NCBI RefSeq assembly: GCF_003051105.1
Contig: NZ_QAOO01000017.1
Location: 1-64,000, forward strand
Origin: Nitrosomonas nitrosa
GTDB taxonomy: Bacteria > Pseudomonadota > Gammaproteobacteria > Burkholderiales > Nitrosomonadaceae
Reading direction: 5' to 3'
DNA length: 64,000 nt
A program made the translations under genes and the position numbers. Within the stretch, counting starts at the first letter, position 1; each line of letters starts with the position of its first letter. This document shows, in pieces, positions 53,985 through 63,018 of this stretch. A model generated the notes under the pieces. The model did no database searches. It was not told the DNA's origin and saw only the letters and a list, made by a program, of their open reading frames with translations.

Positions 53985-55583
53985 TTGAATCGGCACATGC
54001 TATGTACTCTGGTCTCAATTTGTATCGGCCTGACACAAGTGACGAGCGTATGGAGCGCGCACGAAGAAAGAGAGAATCAAGCACGCGCCAGATCTGCGAG
54101 CAAACTGGGCATACTTGATGAGTTCAATCGCTCCATTACTTCGCATACTTTAAAGATAGGCGAAACTGAATTGAAGTATACGGCCACCGCCACATCGATC
54201 ACGGTCAATGACAAACAATCTAGACCTATGGGCCAAATCTTCTACGTTGCGTATACGGCCAAACCTCAGGACGGACAATCACGGCCGCTCACCTTCGTAT
54301 TCAATGGAGGGCCGGGGGCGGCATCTGCCTATCTGCACCTTGGCGCACTTGGGCCACGGCGTGTTGTATTTAATGCAGATGGGAGCGTGCCTCCCATGCC
54401 CGCCCGGATCGCAGATAATGCGAAAAGCTGGCTGGCATTTACCGATCTAGTATTTGTCGACCCTGTTGGAACAGGTTATAGCCGCGAAATCAAGCAGGGT
54501 AAAAAAGGAAATCAGGGCAAAGAAGCAAACCAGAATTCATGGCATTCCAAGAATGCGCCTTTGTCATCGAAAGTCTGGGGTGTTGAAGAGGATACCCAGT
54601 CCCTTTCCCACTTCATTCGCGCCTATCTCACCAAAGAGAATCGCTGGCTATCACCGATTTATCTTGTTGGCGAAAGCTACGGCGGATTCCGCGTCGCGCG
54701 ACTATCTAAACGTTTGCAGACCAATTTCAATATCGCACCCAGTGGGTTGATTCTTATCTCACCCGTGCTTGATTTCAGTTTTATCTGGGGAAATGAACGA
54801 AGCCTCTGGCCATGGGTAGCCCTATTGCCAAGCTACGCGGCCGTTGCAGCCCACCATGAACGCAGTGATCAAATCCATTACAAGGCAGATAATCCCCGTG
54901 CCTCCCTTGGGGAAGTAGAGCGCATCGCCTTATCTGATTTTCTAAGCGGGTTGGCGACAGGCACATTCTCGGGTAACTGGCTCGATCAAACCAGTAGATT
55001 GACCAGCCTTGACAATGACACCTTACGACGCTGGGTGGGGCGCGTTCCACCCGCCCGTTTTACCAAGGTTTTACTAGCTGACCGGCACCGTGTATTGAGT
55101 CTGTATGATGGATCGATTGTGTCGATAGATCCAGAACCCGCATCACATTTGCTCACAGGCCGCGATTTATATCTTGATCGTCTCAATGTGCCAATGACGA
55201 CAGCGTTTAACAGTTACATCCAGGAACAGCTGCATTTTAGGACCGACCTGCCTTACTTATTATTAAATAATGACGTTTTCGACTCGTGGAACTGGCGCTC
55301 CGGGATTCGGGGCCGGCAAGGTTTTGTCGAAGCAGCTTCAGATCTTAAACAAGCCATGAGCTTGCATCCTGATATGCGCGTACTCATCATGCACGGTGTA
55401 TTTGATCTCGTGACACCTTACTATGCTTCTGAAATCATCATCAAACAAATGGCGCTTGATCCGCAAATAAGCAAAAACGTTCAGCTTAAAGTTTATCACG
55501 GCGGGCACATGCCCTATCTGCAGGAGCGTACATTTCATCACATGTATGAGGATACCGCGCGTTTTTACAAATCACTACCTTAA
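53985..55583 (+). CDS. S10 family serine carboxypeptidase
   Basis: 532 residues from a TTG, six bases after AGGAGA; an ATG four codons later is the alternative. Signal peptide to about residue 24. S10 motifs: FNGGPGAASAYLHLG (oxyanion region), FVDPVGTGYSR, nucleophile GESYGGFRVA, Asp in HGVFDLVTPYY, and His in VYHGGHMPYLQ. It trims C-terminal residues from peptides in the periplasm or outside. Bacterial S10 enzymes are fewer than eukaryotic ones. A charged insert (QGKKGNQGKEANQNSWHSK) lies between the first motifs. Confidence 0.92.
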   Translation: MNRHMLCTLVSICIGLTQVTSVWSAHEERENQARARSASKLGILDEFNRSITSHTLKIGETELKYTATATSITVNDKQSRPMGQIFYVAYTAKPQDGQSRPLTFVFNGGPGAASAYLHLGALGPRRVVFNADGSVPPMPARIADNAKSWLAFTDLVFVDPVGTGYSREIKQGKKGNQGKEANQNSWHSKNAPLSSKVWGVEEDTQSLSHFIRAYLTKENRWLSPIYLVGESYGGFRVARLSKRLQTNFNIAPSGLILISPVLDFSFIWGNERSLWPWVALLPSYAAVAAHHERSDQIHYKADNPRASLGEVERIALSDFLSGLATGTFSGNWLDQTSRLTSLDNDTLRRWVGRVPPARFTKVLLADRHRVLSLYDGSIVSIDPEPASHLLTGRDLYLDRLNVPMTTAFNSYIQEQLHFRTDLPYLLLNNDVFDSWNWRSGIRGRQGFVEAASDLKQAMSLHPDMRVLIMHGVFDLVTPYYASEIIIKQMALDPQISKNVQLKVYHGGHMPYLQERTFHHMYEDTARFYKSLP

Positions 55584-55604
55584 CGGTGACCACCATAAAG
55601 CTTG

Positions 55605-55757
55605 TCATAATGTAGGCGTCCCTGTATACCCTTTAATCAGTGCGGCATAAATAGCCTGATTCAGGATGGCTTGGAAGAAACTTCCTTCATCGGGATAAAA
55701 AGTACTTGCTGCCCCATTTAAGCCAGGCTGATCCGCTGATGTTCGGATAATCTCCAT
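55605..55757 (-). CDS. Short hypothetical ORF (50 codons)
   Basis: Fifty residues (MEIIRTSADQPGLNG..., ending IKGYTGTPTL) starting at the ATG at 55757, 13 bp past the stop of the next gene upstream (55771). The text reads as natural protein (ILNQAIYAALIKGYTG), but there is no ribosome-binding site. It may be a small gene or the detached C-terminal end of the neighbouring decayed protein. Confidence 0.3.
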   Translation of the reverse strand: MEIIRTSADQPGLNGAASTFYPDEGSFFQAILNQAIYAALIKGYTGTPTL

Positions 55758-55770
55758 GCATAACGTTGCG

Positions 55771-56232
55771 CTACTTTTTTACGGAAATGCCTTGTGCCGC
55801 TGCTGACCAAACGATGTGCCCCGCGATTTGAGGGATACAATAATTAGCCCAATCTTCAGGCAAGATATAAGAAAGTGGCGCTGCCTCCATCTGAAGCAAT
55901 AACTGCCAATTTGAACCGATACGTTTAACAGGAAACGCCAGTGTCATGCAAAGGTTGTTCTTTTCCGTCGCAAGCCTAATCCATTCCAGTCTATCGGTTC
56001 CACTAGCCGAGTAGGTGCCCAGCGCCCAACACATTCTGGCCAGATCCAAATCACCCGGATTCTGTGCTTGCGCGTTTTCAACGATTTTCTGTGCATCGGC
56101 TACCCGATCGATCATCGCCGGCAAAATGGTGCTTTGTGCCCAATCGAACTCTCTTCTCATCCAGGTAGCGTCGTTGGATATTTTTGTAAGAATTGGGATA
56201 AAAACTTCGCAGTCACCAATGCGAAGGGGCAA
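55771..56232 (-). CDS. Hypothetical protein, possibly a fragment of a larger gene
   Basis: 153 residues from a TTG. The frame is open further upstream and reads sensibly (SLLGQNLTDALPLRIGD), so the annotated start is arbitrary. Beyond that, another frame carries a caspase-like GHG phrase (56241-56363). Together they look like one old gene broken by a frameshift. The visible part is soluble, alpha-helical, Trp-rich (WAQSTILPAMIDRVADA, CWALGTYSASG). Function unknown. It lies in a decayed zone with no clear promoter. Confidence 0.4.
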   Translation of the reverse strand: MPLRIGDCEVFIPILTKISNDATWMRREFDWAQSTILPAMIDRVADAQKIVENAQAQNPGDLDLARMCWALGTYSASGTDRLEWIRLATEKNNLCMTLAFPVKRIGSNWQLLLQMEAAPLSYILPEDWANYCIPQIAGHIVWSAAAQGISVKK

Positions 56233-56240
56233 CGCGTCTG

Positions 56241-56363
56241 TTAGGTTCTGACCCAGCAGCGATGTGAATCGTCTTCCATGTAAACGTGGTAACCGTGTCC
56301 GGATAAATAAAAATTGAGGCGATCAGCGCTTACCAGCTGCTTGATCATCGCCTGTGTAGCCAT
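56241..56363 (-). pseudogene. Caspase-like domain fragment (tentative)
   Basis: A 40-codon frame that begins ATQAMIKQLVSADRLNFYLSGHGY (written here as ATQAMIKQLVS and ADRLNFYLSGHGY). The hydrophobic strand ending in SGHG is the His-side motif of the caspase/metacaspase fold. No catalytic Cys segment is present. The stop codon lies 9 bp before the TTG of the next gene's frame, which seems to continue the protein. The rest of the gap 56364-56598 has no gene. Confidence 0.3.
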
Positions 56364-56598
56364 GTTTACGGTGATAGATGTGGCTTATAATCTGTAAAAC
56401 GAAGTATCGATAAAAATTTTAACGACCACCGCCCAACCCAACGATTGGCGTGTTCAGTTGATTTTTTCGCAGTCTTTTAGATCGTACCGATTGTCTTGTC
56501 CATTAAGATAAGGATTGGCATGCAATACGCAATAACCCTATAATTAATCGTATTATGATCTCATCATGTTGATAATACAGATAACCGCATAATTCCGG

Positions 56599-57762
56599 AT
56601 GAACAGAATTCTTTCGTCACTGCTGTCGTATAGTCTGCTAATGAGTCTGATTGGCGCTCTTACCCTTCTGAGCGGATGCCAGTCATTTATGACCAAACTA
56701 TCAGCAGATTCGCCTGCGCCAGCAACCCTTTCACTGCCTATTCCAATCGCCAGTCACGAATTTAGCTTTGACCCAGCCCGCGAAGATGTCGTCGGTACGC
56801 TACAAGTCATTACTGTCCGTGATGAAGATACCCTTTCCGATATCGCACGGCGTTTCAATCTTGGCTACGAAGAAATCGTAAGTGCCAATCCTGGTGTCGA
56901 TCCTTGGTTTCCGAAAGCAGGCACCGAAATCATCATTCCTACCCAGTTCGTATTACCAGATGCACCCCGGACAGGTATCGTCGTCAACCTCGCGGCGATG
57001 CGGCTGTATTATTTCCCGAAAGCCAAAGCCGGCGAACTGCAGAAAGTGATTACACACCCACTCGGTATCGGACGCGTAGAATGGAAAACACCGGAAGGCA
57101 CGACCCGCATTACCGCCAAACAGGAAAATCCCCCTTGGATACCAACACCTTCTATTCGTAAAGAATACGCAAAAAATGGCAATCCCCTGCCTGCCATCGT
57201 CCCTCCTGGGCCAGACAATCCGATGGGTACTCATGTACTGAGACTCGCATGGCCGAGCTATGCCATTCATGGCACCGACAAACCCCCGAGTATTGGTTTG
57301 CGCGGCAGCCATGGCTGCTTGCGCATGTATCCCGAAGACATCGCGCATATCTACACCGAGGTTTCGGTTGGAACGCCGGTGCGTGTGGTCAATCAACCCC
57401 GATTGTTGGGTTGGCGAGGACAGACACTTTATTTACAGGCTTATCCTATTCTGGAAGACGATAAGCGCGATCACAACAAGCTGTTCAAGAAATCGCTTGC
57501 CACCACCCTCCGTTCAACCCCCAAAGCAAAGCTCGATGCACGCCCCCAAGCCACGATCAACCCGATTCTGCTAGAAGAGGTGATCCAGAACCCGCGCGCA
57601 CTCGCCGTCCCGATCACTTACCAGCATCTCACGCTGCAAGCTTATCTTGATCATGCTACACGTGTGCAGAATACCCTACCGCTCAACGCTACTTGGGATG
57701 GCGATATGAGCAAGCAACTCACGGTAACCGAGGTGCTCGAGATGGCGGAAAATGAGCCTTAG
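56599..57762 (+). CDS. L,D-transpeptidase (YkuD) lipoprotein with LysM domain
   Basis: 387 residues. Lipobox LLSGC near residue 27 predicts lipidation. A LysM domain (VRDEDTLSDIARRFNLGYEEIVSANPGVDPW, split) occupies residues 74-110 and binds glycan. The YkuD catalytic domain carries HGTDKPPSIG and the active-site motif SHGCLRM (Cys about residue 239). It forms 3-3 crosslinks or attaches lipoprotein to peptidoglycan. A C-terminal extension of about 120 residues is basic and not recognised; it may be a spacer or partner-binding part. Confidence 0.93.
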   Translation: MNRILSSLLSYSLLMSLIGALTLLSGCQSFMTKLSADSPAPATLSLPIPIASHEFSFDPAREDVVGTLQVITVRDEDTLSDIARRFNLGYEEIVSANPGVDPWFPKAGTEIIIPTQFVLPDAPRTGIVVNLAAMRLYYFPKAKAGELQKVITHPLGIGRVEWKTPEGTTRITAKQENPPWIPTPSIRKEYAKNGNPLPAIVPPGPDNPMGTHVLRLAWPSYAIHGTDKPPSIGLRGSHGCLRMYPEDIAHIYTEVSVGTPVRVVNQPRLLGWRGQTLYLQAYPILEDDKRDHNKLFKKSLATTLRSTPKAKLDARPQATINPILLEEVIQNPRALAVPITYQHLTLQAYLDHATRVQNTLPLNATWDGDMSKQLTVTEVLEMAENEP

Positions 57763-57844
57763 TCATCATCATTGAGACGGATGCCTCGTTTCGGTGACCG
57801 TGTACACTGTTTTTTGCTTGGGAAAAGCGTTCTCCGCCACAAAA

Positions 57845-58444
57845 CTAATCAATTGGCCTGAGTATTTCCGCCACACGAATTCTTAGAGCAGGAATGAGCT
57901 CCTGCTCAAACCACGGGTTACGTTTGAACCATCGGTTATTACGTGGGCTTGGATGTGGAAGCGGTACAACCGTCGGCCAGCTCTTCCGCCAATCCCGCAC
58001 AGTCTCGGTTAGCGACAGACCGGTACCGCCACTTTGTTGGGATAGATGATAAGCCTGTGCATACCGCCCGATTACTAGCATGAGCTTGATATTTTGCAGA
58101 TAGGACAGCAATACTCCCCGCCATGCTTCGGCACATTCGGACCGTGGCGGCAAATCGCCTGATTGACCTGCACCGGGATAACAAAATCCCATAGGCAGGA
58201 TAGCCACGCACCTGTCATCATAAAAGGTGCCGCGCGAGATACCCATCCACGTGCGCAGCCTGTCACCGCTTGGGTCGTTGAATGGAATACCCGTTTCGTG
58301 AACCTTCTTACCAGGGGCTTGCCCTGCGACCAAAATGCGGGCTGATTGGTGGAGCTGGAAGACAGGACGCGGGCCGAGCGGTAAATGACCTGCACACAAT
58401 GTACAAGCACGTACTTTATTGATCAGCGAGGCTAAAGCAGTCAT
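57845..58444 (-). CDS. Uracil-DNA glycosylase family protein
   Basis: About 199 residues from the ATG at 58444; the frame runs 42 bases further. A CxxC pair (ACTLCAGHLPLGPRP) suggests the Fe-S cluster of family 4/5-type glycosylases, then the catalytic-loop motif AGQAPGKKVHETGIPFNDPSGDRL, RTFYDDRCVAILPMGFCYPG and the C-terminal HPSPRNNRWFKRNPWFE. These motifs characterise the UDG-like superfamily of bacteria. It removes uracil from DNA. It converges on the transpeptidase gene. Confidence 0.85.
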   Translation of the reverse strand: MTALASLINKVRACTLCAGHLPLGPRPVFQLHQSARILVAGQAPGKKVHETGIPFNDPSGDRLRTWMGISRGTFYDDRCVAILPMGFCYPGAGQSGDLPPRSECAEAWRGVLLSYLQNIKLMLVIGRYAQAYHLSQQSGGTGLSLTETVRDWRKSWPTVVPLPHPSPRNNRWFKRNPWFEQELIPALRIRVAEILRPID

Positions 58445-58563
58445 GAAATACAATCTAATGGTCTGCACGTCAGTACGTAAGCGCATTCAGCCACGGTTGC
58501 CCCATCAGCGCTATCCATAGCCACGATTCGCTGTCATGATTCAACAATTGTTGATTGCTATCA

Positions 58564-59085
58564 TTAACGAAATGGCTGTGCAAGCTCGCATCGTTCACTC
58601 ACCCACTGGCCGATGGTATCGGCATGGCTATTGATCGGCGCACCTTGAACAACGCCATCAAATTCTGTTCGTCCCGTAAAACTTTCCGGATTGGTGAACG
58701 TTCCCTCGGCATAGCCGTTTCCTTTAAATTGGGGGTTATCGCATGTGAGTGCTATCTGATAGCGATTCCCAGTACGTGCCGCATCTTTAACCGTACAACC
58801 GGACTGATTATCGTAAAAATAGGTAGGCACGTCCTGCTTGGCCATTTCCGGGGTAATACAAACTTGAGAAGTCGCTGCTCCATTGTGAATTTGTGGCATT
58901 TCCAGGCCATATTGCTTGACTAGCCGATTGAGCTGTTCCATTTGTTCCGCAGGGATATGGGGTACCAACGCCAATAAGTCAGACCGGGTCTTGACCTCCC
59001 ACAGTCCTGGGCGAACAATATTTTCCGCCCAGCAAGTCGCAGACAGAACGCCAAGCAGTAAGAAAAAGAATACATTCTTGCGCAT
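58564..59085 (-). CDS. DUF3617 periplasmic protein
   Basis: 173 residues. A cleavable signal peptide FFFLLLGVLSATCWAEN leads to the DUF3617 opening IVRPGLWEVKTRSDLLAL and the pair of Cys in SQVCITPEMAK and QSGCTVKDAA. The core ends FTGRTEFDGVVQG. The family is common in betaproteobacteria and has unknown function. It lies downstream of a REP-like element and a MITE copy on the minus strand. Confidence 0.85.
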   Translation of the reverse strand: MRKNVFFFLLLGVLSATCWAENIVRPGLWEVKTRSDLLALVPHIPAEQMEQLNRLVKQYGLEMPQIHNGAATSQVCITPEMAKQDVPTYFYDNQSGCTVKDAARTGNRYQIALTCDNPQFKGNGYAEGTFTNPESFTGRTEFDGVVQGAPINSHADTIGQWVSERCELAQPFR

Positions 59086-59119
59086 GATAATTCCTCAAAA
59101 CGTCAGATATTATATGCTT

Positions 59120-59203
59120 CGCACCTCAAAATTCGATTTTTATCATCCCTCATCCAACCTTCTCCCAGCGGGAGAAGGTATAGTTGCCGAATTTTGAAGT
59201 GCG
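59120..59203. repeat. REP-like nested palindromic element
   Basis: Outer arms CGCACCTCAAAATTCG (59120-59135) and CGAATTTTGAAGTGCG (59188-59203) match at 15 of 16 positions. Inside, ACCTTCTCCC-AGC-GGGAGAAGGT (59157-59179) is a perfect 10-bp hairpin. The phrase CCCTCATCCAACCTTCTCCC resembles repeat palindromes seen in many proteobacteria, so this is probably a REP/MITE unit. It lies upstream of DUF3617. Confidence 0.65.
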
Positions 59204-59333
59204 ATGAGTATACCTGACCATTGAACCGGAATACCAGCACTGATAATTTCCTCATTCGCTTGGCATGGCATTCATTTAGTTCAATATTATGCCTGGATTC
59301 AGCAATCAATCCGTGCGTCGACTGGCAATACAT

Positions 59334-59521
59334 TTAAGGGCACCGCTAAAAATCCATATTTGCGAGCATCCGCCTCGCGGATTGCCTGCTTACCCCGTTT
59401 CGTCACAATACGTCGTTGTTCACAAAAAATGTTCCCTTACCTATCAATCATATGCTGCGTCAACATTTTTTGTTCTTGCCACGTCTTGATTATAACTCTG
59501 AATTTTTAGAGATGCCCTTAA
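59334..59521. repeat. MITE-like repeat, copy 3 (longest form)
   Basis: About 188 bp with the cleanest ends: TTAAGGGCACCGCTAAAAAT at the left and ATTTTTAGAGATGCCCTTAA at the right, 18 of 20 positions complementary. The interior shares TTTCGTCACAA, GTTGTTCACAAAAAATG and CATTTTTTGTTCT with copies 1 and 2. Its right end supplies the stop codon (59518-59520) of the lipoprotein gene that follows on the minus strand. Confidence 0.75.
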
Positions 59522-60144
59522 GGATCATTCCCCTTCTGCAACTGAACAAACGTCCATTGGATCAATTGCTCTGCTAACTTATCGGCTGCGATACCAAAAG
59601 CTTCCACGACATGGAGAATCTGCATATCCTGCAGTGGTTGCTCGATCTTGAAGGTGCGGTTAGCCTCTATACGGCGGCTGGTAGGGTTGACGATACGCGC
59701 ATTGAGTTCGATTACTACGCGGGGTGTGCTCCTATCCTCCAAGTAAAAACGGCGTAGATCGCCCCCCAGGTGCATATCGGCATGCAAGGCATGCTCATCG
59801 GTACTGATGCTCGCCAAGCCACCGTAACGGGCAAAAGCAGTCGCGAAGTGCTCACGCAACAAAGCGGGTGGAGGATCACTCCAGCGCACCCCCTTGTAGC
59901 TGCTGAGTTGTTCGCCCTCCGCATTGACGATAATACGTGGACTGCTAAGCGCAAACCCGGTGTAAGGTGTATTAATTCGTAGAGAAAGCGGCAGGTAAGG
60001 CTGTTGCGCTTCCTGCACAAGACGGGTTTCGGGGAGCTGATAAACCTTGAGCGCATCGGTCGTGGGCAATCCTGTACAAGCTATCAGCCCCATTACGCCG
60101 GTTATCAAGCAGGTAATACGAATAATGTACCGCGCGAGATTCAT
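59518..60144 (-). CDS. ABC-type transport auxiliary lipoprotein (PqiC-like)
   Basis: 208 residues. Lipobox LIAC (Cys about 23) anchors it to the outer membrane. The body has the ABC-transport auxiliary component pattern: VYQLPETRLV, YLPLSLRINTPYTGFALSSPRIIV (split), and EHFATAFARYGGLASIS, with a final helix ADKLAEQLIQWTFVQLQ. It is the last gene of an Mla/Pqi-type operon and overlaps the MCE gene by 4 bp. Its stop codon lies in the end of a mobile repeat, so the original C-terminus may have been longer or different. Confidence 0.85.
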   Translation of the reverse strand: MNLARYIIRITCLITGVMGLIACTGLPTTDALKVYQLPETRLVQEAQQPYLPLSLRINTPYTGFALSSPRIIVNAEGEQLSSYKGVRWSDPPPALLREHFATAFARYGGLASISTDEHALHADMHLGGDLRRFYLEDRSTPRVVIELNARIVNPTSRRIEANRTFKIEQPLQDMQILHVVEAFGIAADKLAEQLIQWTFVQLQKGNDP

Positions 60145-61061
60145 GGTTCGAATTCCTCAAAAGCATCCCGGCCTAGTAAAAAACGGGCCGGATTTTCTCC
60201 CAAACTACGCGTGACCGCACGGAGTGCCTTGAGACTGCCGCGTAATTCATTGATGGCTGGTTCCAGTTGCCCCAGACCTTGCATGCCACTGGCAAAAGCT
60301 TCGCTGTTATTGGCTAACAAGGTTTCCAAGACTGCGCTGGTGCGCGCGATGGAAGCCAGCGTCTGCTCCGCGCTCTCCAACGTGCGACTGCCTCGCTCGT
60401 TAATCAGGTGATTGGTATTGCTCATCAGCGCACCCACCTGCTGGCTAGCACGGGTCAACTCACCAATCAATTTGCTCAATTCATTCCCTTGGCTGGCGAG
60501 ACTGCCTACTGTTTGCTCGATCGAGGCGAGAGTCTGACTAATCCGCTTGGTATTTTCATTGGAGAGCAATGCCCGAGCATCGACGACCAATTGATTGATA
60601 TTGGTCATCAAATCCTCACCATTAGCCAGCAAGCTGGAAATAGGAGAAGGGGTAGCATAGATACGCGGGGGCTCACCTTCCTCGCTGTGTAACGGGGGAC
60701 TTTGCGGATCATCACCTGGGCGCAATTCAATGATCGAATTACCGGTAATGCCGGTAAAAGACAATCTGGCCCGGGTATCTTTCCTGACCGGCGTGCCAAC
60801 ATCCAGTCGAATGCGTGCCAACACCTGGCGGGGATCTTCCGGATCGAGAGTCAGTTCGACAATGTCGCCAACCGGAATACCACTATACTTTACTGCACTG
60901 CCACGCGACAGGCCGGTCACCGCTTCGCGGAAAACAACGGTGTAGTAGTGATATTCCTTACTGGTGCTGGCACTGCTGATCCAGATAGAGAACACTACCG
61001 CAGCAACACCGACCAGCAGCGTGAATAAACCGATCAGAACATGATGGGCGCGAGTTTCCAT
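60141..61061 (-). CDS. MlaD/MCE-domain protein
   Basis: About 306 residues from the ATG at 61061, two bases after the ATPase stop; the longer frame is not supported. One membrane anchor (VLIGLFTLLVGVAAVVFSIW, residues about 7-26), then the MCE domain: YTVVFREAVTGLSRGSAVKYSGIPVGDIVEL, the usual RGSAVxYxGIxVG, and ATLSFTGITGNSIIEL-like ending. The rest is a long helical coil (NEDLMTNINQLV and repeats). MCE hexamers form a periplasmic tunnel for lipids. The symbol mlaD is approximate because the helix tail is longer than in E. coli MlaD. Confidence 0.9.
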   Translation of the reverse strand: METRAHHVLIGLFTLLVGVAAVVFSIWISSASTSKEYHYYTVVFREAVTGLSRGSAVKYSGIPVGDIVELTLDPEDPRQVLARIRLDVGTPVRKDTRARLSFTGITGNSIIELRPGDDPQSPPLHSEEGEPPRIYATPSPISSLLANGEDLMTNINQLVVDARALLSNENTKRISQTLASIEQTVGSLASQGNELSKLIGELTRASQQVGALMSNTNHLINERGSRTLESAEQTLASIARTSAVLETLLANNSEAFASGMQGLGQLEPAINELRGSLKALRAVTRSLGENPARFLLGRDAFEEFEP

Positions 61062-61063
61062 AG

Positions 61064-61873
61064 TTAGATAGACTCCATTGGGTGATCGAATCCAGCAGCA
61101 GCCAATACGGCACGTCCGCGTGGACCATGAAAGTACTCTTGTATCCAAGGATGGTCAGCGGCCGCGACGCGCTCTAACGTATCAGCAATCCAAACACGCT
61201 TTTCTAACAATACCGCAATCCGGTCACAAATGGCATAGAGACTATCCATGTCATGGGTAACCAAAAAAACGCTGAGACCGAGCGCGTCACGCAATGTCAT
61301 AATGAGTTGGTCAAAGTCAGCAGCGCCGATTGGATCAAGCCCCGCGGTAGGTTCATCCAAAAACAGAATATCCGGGTCAAGCGCCAATGCGCGTGCCAAC
61401 GCGGCACGTTTGATCATGCCACCGGATAGTTCAGACGGATACTTGCCGCCAGCACCACGTGGTAATCCGGTCAACGCAAGCTTTACCTCCGCCAAATGCT
61501 CTGCATCATTGCGTTCTAGACCAATGTGCTCAATCAGTGGTAACGCAATGTTTTCGGTCACGGTTAGCGAAGAAAACAAAGCGCCACGCTGAAAAAGAAT
61601 ACCGAAACGCTGCTCGAGCTGCGAACGTCTTTTGGAATCAAGGGCAAGCAGATTTTCTCCAAAAACTTCAACGCTGCCCGCATTGGGACGACGCAGACCA
61701 ACGATGGAGCGCAGCAGCACCGATTTGCCGGAACCGGAGCCACCGATGACCCCTAATATTTCACCACGGTAAATATCGAGATCCAGTTTGTCGTGTATAA
61801 GCTGGGAACCGAAGCGGTTGACGAGACCACGCACTTGTATCAGTGGCGGTTGTGTTTTTATCGTGTTCACCAA
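61064..61873 (-). CDS. MlaF-type ABC transporter ATP-binding protein
   Basis: 269 residues. Walker A GGSGSGKSV (about 39-47), signature ELSGGMIKRAAL (about 147-158), Walker B ILFLDEPTAGLDP and the switch His in VTHDMDSL. The phrases RGEILGVIGGSGSGKS and IKRAALARALALDPD are those of MlaF ATPases, which power lipid movement between membranes. It overlaps the permease gene by 7 bp and is followed by the MCE gene after two bases, giving a compact operon. Confidence 0.92.
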   Translation of the reverse strand: MVNTIKTQPPLIQVRGLVNRFGSQLIHDKLDLDIYRGEILGVIGGSGSGKSVLLRSIVGLRRPNAGSVEVFGENLLALDSKRRSQLEQRFGILFQRGALFSSLTVTENIALPLIEHIGLERNDAEHLAEVKLALTGLPRGAGGKYPSELSGGMIKRAALARALALDPDILFLDEPTAGLDPIGAADFDQLIMTLRDALGLSVFLVTHDMDSLYAICDRIAVLLEKRVWIADTLERVAAADHPWIQEYFHGPRGRAVLAAAGFDHPMESI

Positions 61874-63018
61874 CCCATCTCCATGTAGAACAGCGCTACA
61901 AGTGCATCGACCAAAATCACGACAAAAATAGATTGTACGACGCTCGAAGTCGTATGCCTGCCTACCGATTCAGTGCTGCCGCTCACTTTGAAACCCTCCA
62001 TACAGCCGATGATCGCGATCAAGAACGCGAACAGCGGCGCCTTGGCCATACCTAGGTAAAAATGCAGCACGTCGACGTTTTGCTGCAAGATACTGAGAAA
62101 CATAGTAGGCGAAATATCCAGTTTCAGCGCACAAACCAACGCGCCACCAAGCATGCCAGACATCATGGCAACAAAGGTCAGCAACGGCAAGGAAATCAGC
62201 ATAGCCAGCACACGAGGTATAACCAAAATATCCAACGGATTGAGACCCAGCGAACGAATTGCATCGATTTCCTCGTTAGCTTTCATCGATCCGATCTGCG
62301 CAGTAAATGCGCTTGCCGTCCGGCCCGCCATCAGAATCGCGGTCAGCAGCACACCAAATTCCCGCAAAAAGGAAAAAGCGATCAAATCGACGGTATAAAT
62401 CGTCGCACCAAAATCGCTCAGTACAGTGGCACCGAGAAAAGCAATCACGGCACCGATCATAAAAGTAAGCAAGGCGACGATTGGCACGGCGTTCAATGCG
62501 ATTTGCTCAATCTGAACGACGATAGAGGTAATGCGCCAATTGCGTGGTTTCACCAGATTGATGGCGAGACCGCCGAGGGTCAAACCGATGAACCCTAGTA
62601 AATTAGTGAGGTGTTTCCAGACAGTTACCGCCGCCTGTCCTGTATGCTCCAGCAGTTCGAACAAGGCACCGTGACGGGTTTCAGTAGGTTGCCCCTCGTC
62701 GGCAAGGCTATTGGCAATGCGTGTGAGCAATGTGCGACGCTCTTTGGCCATGGAAATATGCCGGTCGACAATCTGCAACAGCAAATCGTGGCCAAGCAAT
62801 TCTGCCAGCAATTGCCCGCCAGCAGTATCCAGTTTGTCCAATTGGCTGAGATTAGCCTCATGGAAGCTGCTACCCGTCTTTTTCAGAATGGCAATCAAAC
62901 GCCGTAATTCTGCATAATGGGAGAGTGTCCAATCACCTTGAATGATCAAACAAGTAGGATCATTCGGAGAAGGGTTGATAAAAGGATTATCAGGAAAGGC
63001 TGGCATGATAGACGACAT
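61867..63018 (-). CDS. MlaE-type permease fused to an N-terminal STAS domain
   Basis: 383 residues. The first 120 residues are a STAS domain (LIIQGDWTLSHYAELRRLIA, then the Ser/Asp-containing LSQLDKLDTAGGQLLAEL), i.e. the MlaB function fused to the permease. The MlaE permease follows with five to six helices and the signature NAVPIVALLTFMIGAVIAFLGA and GRTASAFTAQIGSMKANEEIDAIRSLGLNPLDILVIPRVLA (split). It moves phospholipid or sterol-like lipid with the ATPase. First gene of the operon that ends at 59518. Confidence 0.92.
   Translation of the reverse strand: MSSIMPAFPDNPFINPSPNDPTCLIIQGDWTLSHYAELRRLIAILKKTGSSFHEANLSQLDKLDTAGGQLLAELLGHDLLLQIVDRHISMAKERRTLLTRIANSLADEGQPTETRHGALFELLEHTGQAAVTVWKHLTNLLGFIGLTLGGLAINLVKPRNWRITSIVVQIEQIALNAVPIVALLTFMIGAVIAFLGATVLSDFGATIYTVDLIAFSFLREFGVLLTAILMAGRTASAFTAQIGSMKANEEIDAIRSLGLNPLDILVIPRVLAMLISLPLLTFVAMMSGMLGGALVCALKLDISPTMFLSILQQNVDVLHFYLGMAKAPLFAFLIAIIGCMEGFKVSGSTESVGRHTTSSVVQSIFVVILVDALVALFYMEMGW

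Noticed and set aside
62062-62598. 178-codon plus-strand frame opposite the MlaE permease
   Set aside because: Rich in Gln/His/Arg and without motifs, as expected of an antisense shadow.
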